From assembly GCA_902465015.1 (NCBI GenBank), contig CABQLK010000030.1, positions 1 to 24,953 on the forward strand: a stretch of DNA of 24,953 nt, read 5' to 3'. The stretch is from an uncultured Collinsella sp. Its GTDB lineage: Bacteria > Actinomycetota > Coriobacteriia > Coriobacteriales > Coriobacteriaceae. The notes under the pieces were generated by a model. It searched no databases, had not been told where the DNA came from, and saw nothing but the letters and a program-made list of their open reading frames with translations. This document shows, piece after piece, positions 13,262 to 21,469 of this stretch (positions within the stretch are counted from its first letter, which is position 1; each line of letters starts with the position of its first letter). The position numbers and the translations under genes were made by a program.

Positions 13262-16200
13262 CTACGAACGGCGGATAACCTCGGTCACGACCTCGGATAC
13301 CGTAGCAATGTTCGTCGGGTTGACATTGTGGGGCAGGTCGTCCTCGGTACGAGCGCAAGCCAGACGCGTGCCGTCCACGCCGGCGATGGTGAGGGCTCGG
13401 CGGCTCGCCTCGAGCGCGGCATAGGCATCGGTCTTGGCATAGGGCATCTCGAGCGCGCCACAATCGACATGGAACGACTTGCAGACCTTGCTGACCAGGT
13501 TCATGATGCGGCGATCGCCCTTGAGCAGTTGTTGTTCGCCCTCGACCGTCACAACCGAAAGCCTACCGGCGCCGACGGATTCAAGATTGATAAAGAATAC
13601 GCCGCGGAGCTTATCGCGATGCGAAGCCAAGAAGGCCTTCATGCCGGCGCCATCACAATCCGAGGCGCCCGTTGCCACAAACCAGATATCGTGACCGAGC
13701 AGCTCATCATCGCCCATAGAGGCGACAGCCGAGAGCATATCTTCGGAAGAAGCGCCATCGGAAGACGTAGCGCCACCCTTCCAGCCATCGTTATCGTCCT
13801 CGAAGTTATCCCACGAACCGATACCGCGACCGGACTTCTTGGCATCGTAATCGTCTTCGACGCCCAGCCAGTCACTCATGCTGTCCTGCTCGTTTTTCTT
13901 TTTACGGCCGAACAGACCACCCAGGCCGCGCTTACGAGACTTGGGTGCCGCCGGGGCGGGAGCCGAAATGGTCTCGATCGGCTGCGCGCCCGACGCAACG
14001 GGCATAGGAGGCGCAACGGGTGCCGATGTGGGTTCGGGACCTTGGGCGGTAGCAAAGGGGTCGTTGACTTGGGCAGAGGGATCGGGAAGGTCGAACAGCG
14101 ACGTGCGAGACGCAACGTTTGCCTGCTTCATAGACGGCAGCGACGGATCGGGGACCGAAGCCAGCGGAGACGAGGAAGGTGCAGGCGACGGTGCCGACGC
14201 CGGATCGGGAACATTCATCTGCGGACGCGGCGATGCCTGGGAGGAAATCTGGGCCATAAGGGAATCGACCGTTTCGTCCTGGGTGGGAGCGACATTGGCA
14301 ACCGTGGCACCGGAACCACTCGGGGTCGGCATGGTGAAAATCTGCGTGGAATAAGGCCTCGACTCATCCGTCTCGGGAGTCTCGGAAACCGCAGGCACTT
14401 CCTCCTGCTCGACCTCGGTCGAATCATCTTGCTCGGCTGCCGCGTATTGCTCTTCGTCAGAGTTGACCTCGACGGGCTCGTCCTCGGCGGCATCTTGGAT
14501 TTCGGCAGCATCAACAGGCTCGTCATCGTCTGCCGCGTCGCCCTGCTCATCGGAAACAGGAAGGGGCTCGGCAATCGCGGTGCCCTGTTTTTCAAACGTT
14601 ATCGTGGAATCGAACTGCGCGGCATCAAACGACATGGTGCTATCGACGTGCTGCTGAGCCTCGAAAGACGTCGTCGCTTCAACAACATCCGCGGACGCCG
14701 GTTGCTGGGACTCAAAGGACGTTGTAGCTTCGGCGGCTTCGACGGGCGCGGACTGCATAGCCTCGTTCTGCTCGAACTCTTGCGCCGCGAGCTCACGTGC
14801 CGCCTCGACTGCCTGCTGCTGAGCGATAGCCTCCTGCTCGGCAGCCTCGCGTGCGGCAGCGCGCTTCTCCTCGAAATCGTCGACAAATTTCTTGCCCTTT
14901 GCAAACGCACCCTTAAAGAAGTTGGAAGCGCTGGCGCCAATCGACGAGAACGCGGATGCAATGTCGGCATGCGGCGTTGCCGCGGGAATCTCGGCCGAAA
15001 AATCAGTATCGCTCTCGTAAGACACGCGCCTCGGTTGTTCAACGTAATCGTCGTCAGACTCGTCCGCAACGTCTTGCGCCGGTGCGGCGGGAGCCAAAAT
15101 GTCCAGTCCTGCCGCGGGATCGAACGCGGACACCGCCTCGGGATCGGCAACGGCAGCGGTAACCGCGGCAGACTCATCATCCGCAGCGACAACGGGCGCA
15201 GGCGCAGCCACGACGGGGGCAGGCTCGGGCTCAAACGTTGGCTCCTCGCCCTCCTCGTAATCGAGCGTGCAGGACTCGGGAAGCATTCCGAGCGCACGGA
15301 TGGCATCCGAACCAAAGCGGATGTTGCCGGCGGCGTTGCGATAGAGCTTGGGCTCGGGCTCGGCAGACTCCTCCGCCGGCTCGGCAGCGGGAACCTCGTC
15401 ATTGAACTCTTCGGCCTGGACAGCCTGATTCTGATCCTCGGGCACGATGGCGCCAATCAGCGTCTCGTCGGCAGACGCACCCTCAAAGCCCTCGATCTGC
15501 TCGTCGAAAGCCTCATCCTGTTCGGGCTCGGCCTGAGCGTCGGGAGCAATCGGCTGACCGAACTCGTCCTCGTCGTAGGAAGGCTCCTCATATTCAATGG
15601 TGTTTCCGTAGTCCTTTTGCTGCTGGGCCGCGGCATACTCGGCCGCCGCGCGCGCCATTTCCTCGGCGCGACGCTTCTGCTCGCCAAAATAGGTATCGAA
15701 TGGGATGTCGTCGGGGAACTCGTTTTCGCCCTGATAGGGGGCAACGTTGTCCATGACACCGAGCATGGCGGCAACAGAGGACTTGTTGCACACCGCGCCA
15801 GACGTGTAGGGAAGCACAAAACGGTTGGAGATGATATTGGCGGCGTTGACCAGCGCCACAAGGGAGGCCAGAATCGCGACAACCCACAGCAGCACCTTGA
15901 GCACGCCGGGAAGCGGCAGGATGCGCAGGATGGCAACGGCAGCAGGGGCAACCGTGGCAACAGGCAACAGCTTGGCGATAAGCGCACGATACGAAGCATA
16001 GGGCTCACGGGCGAGCAGCTCAGCACGGGGAGAGTCGTAGTGTGCGACAACGACCACCGGGCGGTTGCGCGGAGACGCAAGCGGGCCCGAGGCTTTGTGA
16101 TAGGCAATGACATTTTGGCTCACACCGGTCTTTCCCAGGCGCGAAACCACGGGATGCCCTGTGCGCTCGAGCACGTAGAGCACGGCGCCGACAATGGCCA

Positions 16201-16453
16201 GCAAGGTGCCGACCAAGCCGACACCGCCACCGATGCCCATCAGCAGGGCGCCGGCAAACGCGAGGATACCGGTAACGGCAAACGCCAACCTGCTGGGCGC
16301 GGGAGCATTAAATTCCTGCACCTCGGGGTCAAAGCCGTGGTTGCGGAAAATCTGAGCGATATCCTCGGCAGCCAGGCGCTCTTCTTCACTGCACGCCGGC
16401 GTAATGCCGGTGCCCTGCAGCAGGTGGTTAATATAGTTCTGGGTGTTCGCCAT
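13262..16453 (-). CDS. Membrane protein with an M28-peptidase-like fold split by a long disordered insertion
   Basis: The 1063-residue product starts like an M28 zinc peptidase (about 1-50), has a hydrophobic segment (about 55-95), then SQNVIAYHK and VVVVAHYDS (about 112-141). A second membrane region (about 155-210) and SGAVCNKSSVAAML (about 218-231) follow; the latter aligns with the usual GADDNASGVAA. About 675 residues of acidic, Pro/Ala/Ser-rich low complexity follow (about 240-915), with one likely coiled-coil (about 515-562). The fold resumes with DIWFVATGASD, VFFINLESVGAG, AKTDAYAALE and DDLPHNVNPTNIA. By this alignment the bridging Asp is Cys, the catalytic Glu-Glu pair is Ser-Asp and the last His is lost, so it may be a pseudopeptidase. 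The frame extends 50 codons upstream, but GGAG five bases before the ATG at 16453 sets the start. It is followed by a small membrane protein gene in the same operon. Confidence 0.85.
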   Translation of the reverse strand: MANTQNYINHLLQGTGITPACSEEERLAAEDIAQIFRNHGFDPEVQEFNAPAPSRLAFAVTGILAFAGALLMGIGGGVGLVGTLLAIVGAVLYVLERTGHPVVSRLGKTGVSQNVIAYHKASGPLASPRNRPVVVVAHYDSPRAELLAREPYASYRALIAKLLPVATVAPAAVAILRILPLPGVLKVLLWVVAILASLVALVNAANIISNRFVLPYTSGAVCNKSSVAAMLGVMDNVAPYQGENEFPDDIPFDTYFGEQKRRAEEMARAAAEYAAAQQQKDYGNTIEYEEPSYDEDEFGQPIAPDAQAEPEQDEAFDEQIEGFEGASADETLIGAIVPEDQNQAVQAEEFNDEVPAAEPAEESAEPEPKLYRNAAGNIRFGSDAIRALGMLPESCTLDYEEGEEPTFEPEPAPVVAAPAPVVAADDESAAVTAAVADPEAVSAFDPAAGLDILAPAAPAQDVADESDDDYVEQPRRVSYESDTDFSAEIPAATPHADIASAFSSIGASASNFFKGAFAKGKKFVDDFEEKRAAAREAAEQEAIAQQQAVEAARELAAQEFEQNEAMQSAPVEAAEATTSFESQQPASADVVEATTSFEAQQHVDSTMSFDAAQFDSTITFEKQGTAIAEPLPVSDEQGDAADDDEPVDAAEIQDAAEDEPVEVNSDEEQYAAAEQDDSTEVEQEEVPAVSETPETDESRPYSTQIFTMPTPSGSGATVANVAPTQDETVDSLMAQISSQASPRPQMNVPDPASAPSPAPSSSPLASVPDPSLPSMKQANVASRTSLFDLPDPSAQVNDPFATAQGPEPTSAPVAPPMPVASGAQPIETISAPAPAAPKSRKRGLGGLFGRKKKNEQDSMSDWLGVEDDYDAKKSGRGIGSWDNFEDDNDGWKGGATSSDGASSEDMLSAVASMGDDELLGHDIWFVATGASDCDGAGMKAFLASHRDKLRGVFFINLESVGAGRLSVVTVEGEQQLLKGDRRIMNLVSKVCKSFHVDCGALEMPYAKTDAYAALEASRRALTIAGVDGTRLACARTEDDLPHNVNPTNIATVSEVVTEVIRRS

Positions 16454-16521
16454 GTGCGCTCCACATCCATAATCCGACAAATAGGCCCAATGCATGCACA
16501 TTAGAACCGTATATAGTCGAA

Positions 16522-16527
16522 AGTATA
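16522..16527 (-). promoter_or_regulatory. Candidate -10 for the M28-like operon
   Basis: TATACT on the minus strand lies about 70 bases before the start at 16453. No acceptable -35 is seen at the right distance. The 16454-16651 gap between the divergent genes otherwise holds no gene. A TAAAAT at about 16610 on the plus strand could be the -10 of the WYL pair, also without a good -35. Confidence 0.25.
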
Positions 16528-16651
16528 CCCCGAGCGAGCGCAAACGACCGAATTCGGGCCATCTCAACGCCGCGAGCGGACAAGGATATAGCCTAATCTC
16601 CATATCGGACTAAAATCATGGCATCAAACGACCTTCTCATGCGAGGATTCT

Positions 16652-17674
16652 ATGACGGCAAGCGATACGACCGCGACAATTAAAAAGGGGGCACCCGGGC
16701 CCGGTTTCGATAAAACGGCTCAGCGCATCCTCAACCTTTTCTTTGTACTCAACAGCTCTCCCGAACCGCTGACGACCGAGCAAATCGTCCTGGATTCCGA
16801 TTTGGGATACGGCTCGGGCAATATCGACTCAGACAAGCGTAAGTTCCGCCGCGACCGCGATAAGCTGCTCGAACGCGGCATCGTTATCAGGGAGGTTCGT
16901 GCTGCCGGGGCGCAGGAAACCGAGGAGAGCGCGTGGACGATCGACCGCGAGCACACGTTTGCCGCGGGCGGTCTCATCACCGCAGACGATGCCGACATCC
17001 TGCTCAATGCCATCGACCAGACACTCGCGGCAGGCTCATCCACCTTTGCCGCGCCGCTTGCCGACATTCGCTCCAAGATTGCCTACCTCACCGGCATGTC
17101 GGCGACAGGAGAGGCACCGATCCGCCGCTCTCCCGCCGTCGATGCGGTATGGAGTGCCTTTGCCGAGCGTTGCGCGCTGCGCTTTTTGTACCAAAACGGA
17201 CGCGGCGAGCAACGCGAACGGACCGTTTGCGTCTACGGCATGTTCGAGCGCGAGGGCGCGGCATACTTCTGCGGCCTCGACAATGCCACCGACAAGATCA
17301 GAACATTCCGCTGCGACCGCATCATTCGCGCCTGGAGACCTTCGAAAGCCTACGCCATCCCTGCGGATTTCAACCTCAACGATTACTTATTCTTTGAGTT
17401 CGATTTTGCCGACCGCCCGCCTGTTGCGGCTACGTTCTCGTTCGCGCGTGAAGCGCAGGCCGATATGATCAGCGGTCTCACACGCGGACGAGGCGAACTC
17501 ATGCGCACCGAAGCAGGTTGGACTTGGACCGTTGACGTGCGCGACTTTGAGGCCGCAGCCTCGTTTTGCATGGCCCATGCCATGGATGGCATGAGGCCCG
17601 TCGCCCCCGATTCTCTCAAGCAGGCGTGGAATCACCTCATCGAAAGGACGGTGCACGAGCATGCCCGTGCGTAA
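16652..17674 (+). CDS. WYL-domain transcriptional regulator (first of a PafB/PafC-like pair)
   Basis: The 340-residue protein has an N-terminal winged-helix-type region (about 20-90, QRILNLFFVLN through RRDRDKLLERG). A middle region and a C-terminal WYL-type domain follow (about 165-235, CALRFLYQNGRGEQRERTV, AAYFCGLD, IRTFRCDRI), then the usual WYL C-terminal extension. WYL proteins are transcription factors whose WYL domain senses a nucleic acid or small-molecule ligand. Paired genes of this type (PafB/PafC) control the DNA-damage response in mycobacteria. The ATG follows GAGG at five bases. Its 3' end overlaps the next WYL gene by 14 bases, so the two are co-translated and probably act as a heterodimer. 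Confidence 0.88.
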   Translation: MTASDTTATIKKGAPGPGFDKTAQRILNLFFVLNSSPEPLTTEQIVLDSDLGYGSGNIDSDKRKFRRDRDKLLERGIVIREVRAAGAQETEESAWTIDREHTFAAGGLITADDADILLNAIDQTLAAGSSTFAAPLADIRSKIAYLTGMSATGEAPIRRSPAVDAVWSAFAERCALRFLYQNGRGEQRERTVCVYGMFEREGAAYFCGLDNATDKIRTFRCDRIIRAWRPSKAYAIPADFNLNDYLFFEFDFADRPPVAATFSFAREAQADMISGLTRGRGELMRTEAGWTWTVDVRDFEAAASFCMAHAMDGMRPVAPDSLKQAWNHLIERTVHEHARA

Positions 17675-18578
17675 ACTCACCAGCGAGCAAAGACTCTCGC
17701 GCGCCATCGACATCATGGAGGCCCTCTACGCCGCCGGCGAGAATGGCATGACACGAGACGAGCTTTGCAGCCGCTTTGATATCACGGGGGCATCGCTCGA
17801 CGAGGTTCTCGAGATCGTCTCGACGCTTGCGGACCGAGAATCGGGCGCACGTATCATCTGCGAACACCGCGGCGAGTGCGTGGTCCTTACCGGTGATGCG
17901 GGGCGCGTGCTACCGCTGCGCCTGAGTGCCGCCGAGGGCGCTGTGCTCAACCATGAACTTGAATCATTGGGAATCGAACCCCAAGCGGCGGCTCGAATTC
18001 GGCGCGCACTTCTTCCCAAAGAGCTCGGCTACAACCAGCGCGTCTTTGACACCGTCGCCCACGGATCGCACTGGCAGCAGCTGAGCTGCGCCATTCGGGA
18101 CGGCGTTCGCTGCCGCATCTCGTATCGCTCGATGGATGACACGCAAGCGCGCGAGCGCTTGGTCGACCCCTTGCGTATCACAACAAACGGCGACCAAACG
18201 TATCTGGTTGCCTGGGATGTCGCGGTCGACGAACAGCGTACCTATCGCATGGATAAAATCGAGGACCTGGTCTTGACCGATGACTCCGTCGTGCGCCACG
18301 CACCGGAACCCGCGACCCTCCATGACTCCCTCGCCCAGGCGGAGCGGAGCGCGAAGCTTCTCATGCCGCGCGCCTTGGCAGAGCGCCTAGACTGGCCCGG
18401 CATCATGTCGATTGAACCCAATGGGGCGGGCAGCTCAACAGTGAATGTGCGCTACGGCTCCGAGCGCTGGCTGTTAAGCCAGGTAATCGCAGCGGGCGGG
18501 GCCATCCGCATCTTGGATGACCCCGCCCTGTCAGAGCGTCTGTGCGATATGGCAAAAACCCTCGTCTGCCCGCTTTAG
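17661..18578 (+). CDS. WYL-domain transcriptional regulator (second of a PafB/PafC-like pair)
   Basis: The 305-residue protein has an N-terminal helix-turn-helix (about 10-70, SRAIDIMEALYAAGENGMTRDELCSRF). The WYL domain is at about 145-215 (CRISYRSMDD, RERLVDPLRI, TYLVAWD, QRTYRMDKIEDL), followed by a C-terminal extension. It starts within the end of the preceding WYL gene and lacks a strong ribosome binding site of its own, which points to translational coupling. The pair resembles PafBC, the LexA-independent DNA-damage regulator of actinobacteria. Its stop codon overlaps the stop of a DNA-repair-type helicase on the other strand. That makes a DNA-damage role plausible but unproven. Confidence 0.88.
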   Translation: MPVRKLTSEQRLSRAIDIMEALYAAGENGMTRDELCSRFDITGASLDEVLEIVSTLADRESGARIICEHRGECVVLTGDAGRVLPLRLSAAEGAVLNHELESLGIEPQAAARIRRALLPKELGYNQRVFDTVAHGSHWQQLSCAIRDGVRCRISYRSMDDTQARERLVDPLRITTNGDQTYLVAWDVAVDEQRTYRMDKIEDLVLTDDSVVRHAPEPATLHDSLAQAERSAKLLMPRALAERLDWPGIMSIEPNGAGSSTVNVRYGSERWLLSQVIAAGGAIRILDDPALSERLCDMAKTLVCPL

Positions 18579-21469
18579 CGGCGCCGTTCATGCGCTTGGC
18601 GCCACAGTTGCAAATAGTGCCCGATCTGCGCCGATTCGATGCGCTGATAGGAGCTCGTGGGCAGCGACGTTAAGAACTTCTTACCGTAGCCCTTCGTCAC
18701 TAGGCGCGGGTCGGCCAAGATGAGTACGCCACAATCGGTCGATGATCGAATGAGACGACCGGCTGCCTGCTTGACCTCGAGCACGGCCTCGGGCAGCGAA
18801 TAGCGCGCCCAAGCGCAGTCTTCGCGCAGATTGCGCTCGCATGAGAGCGGGTCCGTGGGGCTCGAGAACGGCAATTTGGGGATGATGACGCAGCGCAGCG
18901 TCTCGCCGCTGGCGTCAAACCCCTCCCAAAAGGCCTTAAGTGCAAAGAGCGACGAGGTCGGTTCGTTGATAAACCGGTCGCGTAGACGACGCGGAGACGA
19001 GTTACGCTGCTGGCAGTTGAGTTCCAGACCAGCACGGGCCATCTTGGGCTCGACGCGGGTGTACAGTTCCTCCATGTCACGCCGGTTGGTGAACAGCGTG
19101 AGCACCGATCCGCCCATGGCAAGATGGGCGTCGACCAGCACGCGCGCGAGCGCCGTAAGATAGCTCTCACGATCGCGCGGATCGGGGATATCCCCAGCCA
19201 CGACCACGGCCATATTCGAATCGAAGTCGTAGCTCGAATCCAAGTGCAGCGACGATGATGTCGATGCACCGATGCGATCGAGGCCGACGGCGTGGTTAAA
19301 GTGCTCAAAGCTCTTGGAAACCGTCATGGTCGCCGAAGCAAAGATAGCCGTGTGGACCTCGGGCAGCCACTCGGTTGCCAAGGCCTCGCCAATGTCGATG
19401 CGCTCTGCGGTCATCGACTCTCCGCCAGCACGCAGTCTGCGATTGACCTGCAGCGAATACACGTAGTGTTCATCGGTGCCATCAATGATGAGTTTGAGGT
19501 TCTCGGTCAGCTCGTGCAGGCGGCGCGAGATATCACCCAGGTCGACAACAACCTCGGGCTTGTCGGCGGCTGCGGCTTGCACCAGCGCGTCGACGCTCTT
19601 GTCAGCTTGTTCCAATGCGTCGATGGCAGTGCAGGCCGACTGTAAGAAATCATGCCAGTCGTCAGATTCGCGCAGTTCGGGGCCAATCCATAGATTGGCA
19701 TTGTCATAACCCCCACGTGCACGGCGGCCAAGCTCGCGAACGCCATCGAACACATCGGCAATCGCCATGCTCGCACGTACAACCGTCGACGTCGCCTTGG
19801 CGGTAAGGCCCAGATAGAGCGTAGAGCCCTCGGAGGTTGCCAAATCACGGGAAACCTGGCTTAGCGCGCCGGTGCTCGAGCCACCCAGACGCTCAAACAG
19901 AGCGCGTGATTCATCCGCCGACACCACGCGCGCCCACTGACGGCGCGCCTCGCGCTCGATGGAATGGGCCTCGTCGATCACCCAATGACGAATCGGAGGC
20001 AAGATTCTGCCCTCGGCCGCGACATTGCGGAACAGCAGGGAATGGTTGGTGACCACCACATCGGCATGCGCCGCACGGCGGCGAGCGCCGTGGACCAAAC
20101 ATTTATCGGGGAAAAACGGGCATAGGCGACGGGCGCACTCGCGCGACGCCGTCGTAAAGTCGGGACGGTTGACGCTGCGCCAGCGAATGCCGAGCGAGTC
20201 GAGGTCGCCATCGGCCGACTGACACACGTACGCCATGATGACCGCGACTGCCGTAAGCGTGTCGGCAGGATCACGCTTAGTCGTAATTTCGACTTGGCCG
20301 CGGCTCATGCGCTCAAGCTTGCGCAAGCATGGATAGTGGTCATAGCCCTTGAGGGCGCAAAACGATAGGCCTCCGTCCAGCTGCTCGGCAAGTTTGGGCA
20401 GCTCATGAAACATGAGCTGGTCGGCGAGATTATTCGATTTAGTCGCGATACCAACCGTGATGTTGTTGCGGCGCGCGGCCTCGGCAAAAGGCACCAGGTA
20501 AGCCATCGACTTGCCGACGCCCGTCCCCGCCTCAATCACGCGATGCGTTCCCGTAACGAGTGCATCACGGACCTCGAGCGCCATCGCGATCTGTTCATCG
20601 CGCGGCTCGTACGTGGGATACATGCGATTAACCAGACCGCCCGGAGCATAGTCCGCCTCGATTTCCTCACGGCTCGGCATCTTAAGGACCGGTAGCTCGT
20701 CCGCATCAACGCGATCATCTGCCCGATCGGCCTTGAGTACGTCAGCACGGGCGGCGCTGAGAGAGAAGATGGAGCCGGGGTTCTGTCCCGCCAAGAACGA
20801 GAAGATGGGACGATAGGACCAGGGTACGTCGGGGTGCATGTCGGCCAGGCGCGCCATCAAGCCCTGAGGCAAGTCGGTGAGCGCCACGAGCAACACGCGC
20901 CACACACCACACAGGGCGTCGACATCGGCGTTGGCGCGATGTGACACAGAGTCGCAGCCAAACAGGTCGGCCATGAAAGACAGCTTATGCGAGGCAAGGC
21001 GCGGAAGCGCGATGCGCGACAGCGCCAGCGAATCGATCCAAATATCGCTCACGTTGACGCCGCCTTTGACCGACTCGATAAACGAGCGGTCGAACGTGGC
21101 GTTATGTGCGATTACCGGGCAACCACCGACAAAATCGGCGAGAGCGGCTACGGCCTCAACGGCCGACGGGGCATCTGCCACATCGGCATTTGTAATGCTC
21201 GTGAGCTCGGTAATCTCGGCGGGAATCAGCTGTTTGGGATGCACGAAGGTATCGAAGCGGTCGACGACCTCGCGGCCCGAAAGACGGGCCGCCGAGATCT
21301 CGATCAGCTCATTGTCCTGCACCGAAAGACCTGTGGTCTCGGTATCGAGGACAATCACATCTTCCTCGATGAGGCCGAAGGACTGCGTTTTGGCGCGTTC
21401 GGCAAGCGTGGCATAGGAGTCGATGACAAACTGCGGCGTTCCTGACGAAACCGCGTCCTCGATTAGCAT
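18575..21469 (-). CDS. DinG-type ATP-dependent helicase with N-terminal DEDDh exonuclease domain
   Basis: The 964-residue protein joins two enzymes. Residues about 38-190 form a DnaQ/epsilon-like 3'-5' exonuclease (DTETTG with Asp42/Glu44, HNATFD with Asp127, and SHRANAD with His177/Asp182). From about 285 comes an XPD/DinG superfamily 2 helicase: Walker A EAGTGVGKS (Lys320), four cysteines placed to hold an Fe-S cluster (Cys381, 445, 450, 457), the DEAH box (499-502), SATM, FWEGFDASGE and QAAGRLIRS. It would unwind damaged or structured DNA and trim 3' ends in the cytosol. The start ATG overlaps the ddl stop (ATGCTAA), and no good ribosome binding site is seen, so it is translated by coupling to ddl. 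Its stop overlaps that of the convergent WYL regulator. Confidence 0.94.
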   Translation of the reverse strand: MLIEDAVSSGTPQFVIDSYATLAERAKTQSFGLIEEDVIVLDTETTGLSVQDNELIEISAARLSGREVVDRFDTFVHPKQLIPAEITELTSITNADVADAPSAVEAVAALADFVGGCPVIAHNATFDRSFIESVKGGVNVSDIWIDSLALSRIALPRLASHKLSFMADLFGCDSVSHRANADVDALCGVWRVLLVALTDLPQGLMARLADMHPDVPWSYRPIFSFLAGQNPGSIFSLSAARADVLKADRADDRVDADELPVLKMPSREEIEADYAPGGLVNRMYPTYEPRDEQIAMALEVRDALVTGTHRVIEAGTGVGKSMAYLVPFAEAARRNNITVGIATKSNNLADQLMFHELPKLAEQLDGGLSFCALKGYDHYPCLRKLERMSRGQVEITTKRDPADTLTAVAVIMAYVCQSADGDLDSLGIRWRSVNRPDFTTASRECARRLCPFFPDKCLVHGARRRAAHADVVVTNHSLLFRNVAAEGRILPPIRHWVIDEAHSIEREARRQWARVVSADESRALFERLGGSSTGALSQVSRDLATSEGSTLYLGLTAKATSTVVRASMAIADVFDGVRELGRRARGGYDNANLWIGPELRESDDWHDFLQSACTAIDALEQADKSVDALVQAAAADKPEVVVDLGDISRRLHELTENLKLIIDGTDEHYVYSLQVNRRLRAGGESMTAERIDIGEALATEWLPEVHTAIFASATMTVSKSFEHFNHAVGLDRIGASTSSSLHLDSSYDFDSNMAVVVAGDIPDPRDRESYLTALARVLVDAHLAMGGSVLTLFTNRRDMEELYTRVEPKMARAGLELNCQQRNSSPRRLRDRFINEPTSSLFALKAFWEGFDASGETLRCVIIPKLPFSSPTDPLSCERNLREDCAWARYSLPEAVLEVKQAAGRLIRSSTDCGVLILADPRLVTKGYGKKFLTSLPTSSYQRIESAQIGHYLQLWRQAHERRR

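Noticed and set aside
13217..16504. A 1095-codon open frame on the plus strand opposite the M28-like gene
   Set aside because: The translation is Arg/Gly/Leu-rich without recognisable domains, its start lacks a ribosome binding site, and the minus-strand frame has domains, a ribosome binding site and an operon partner. Long antisense frames are common opposite G+C-rich genes.
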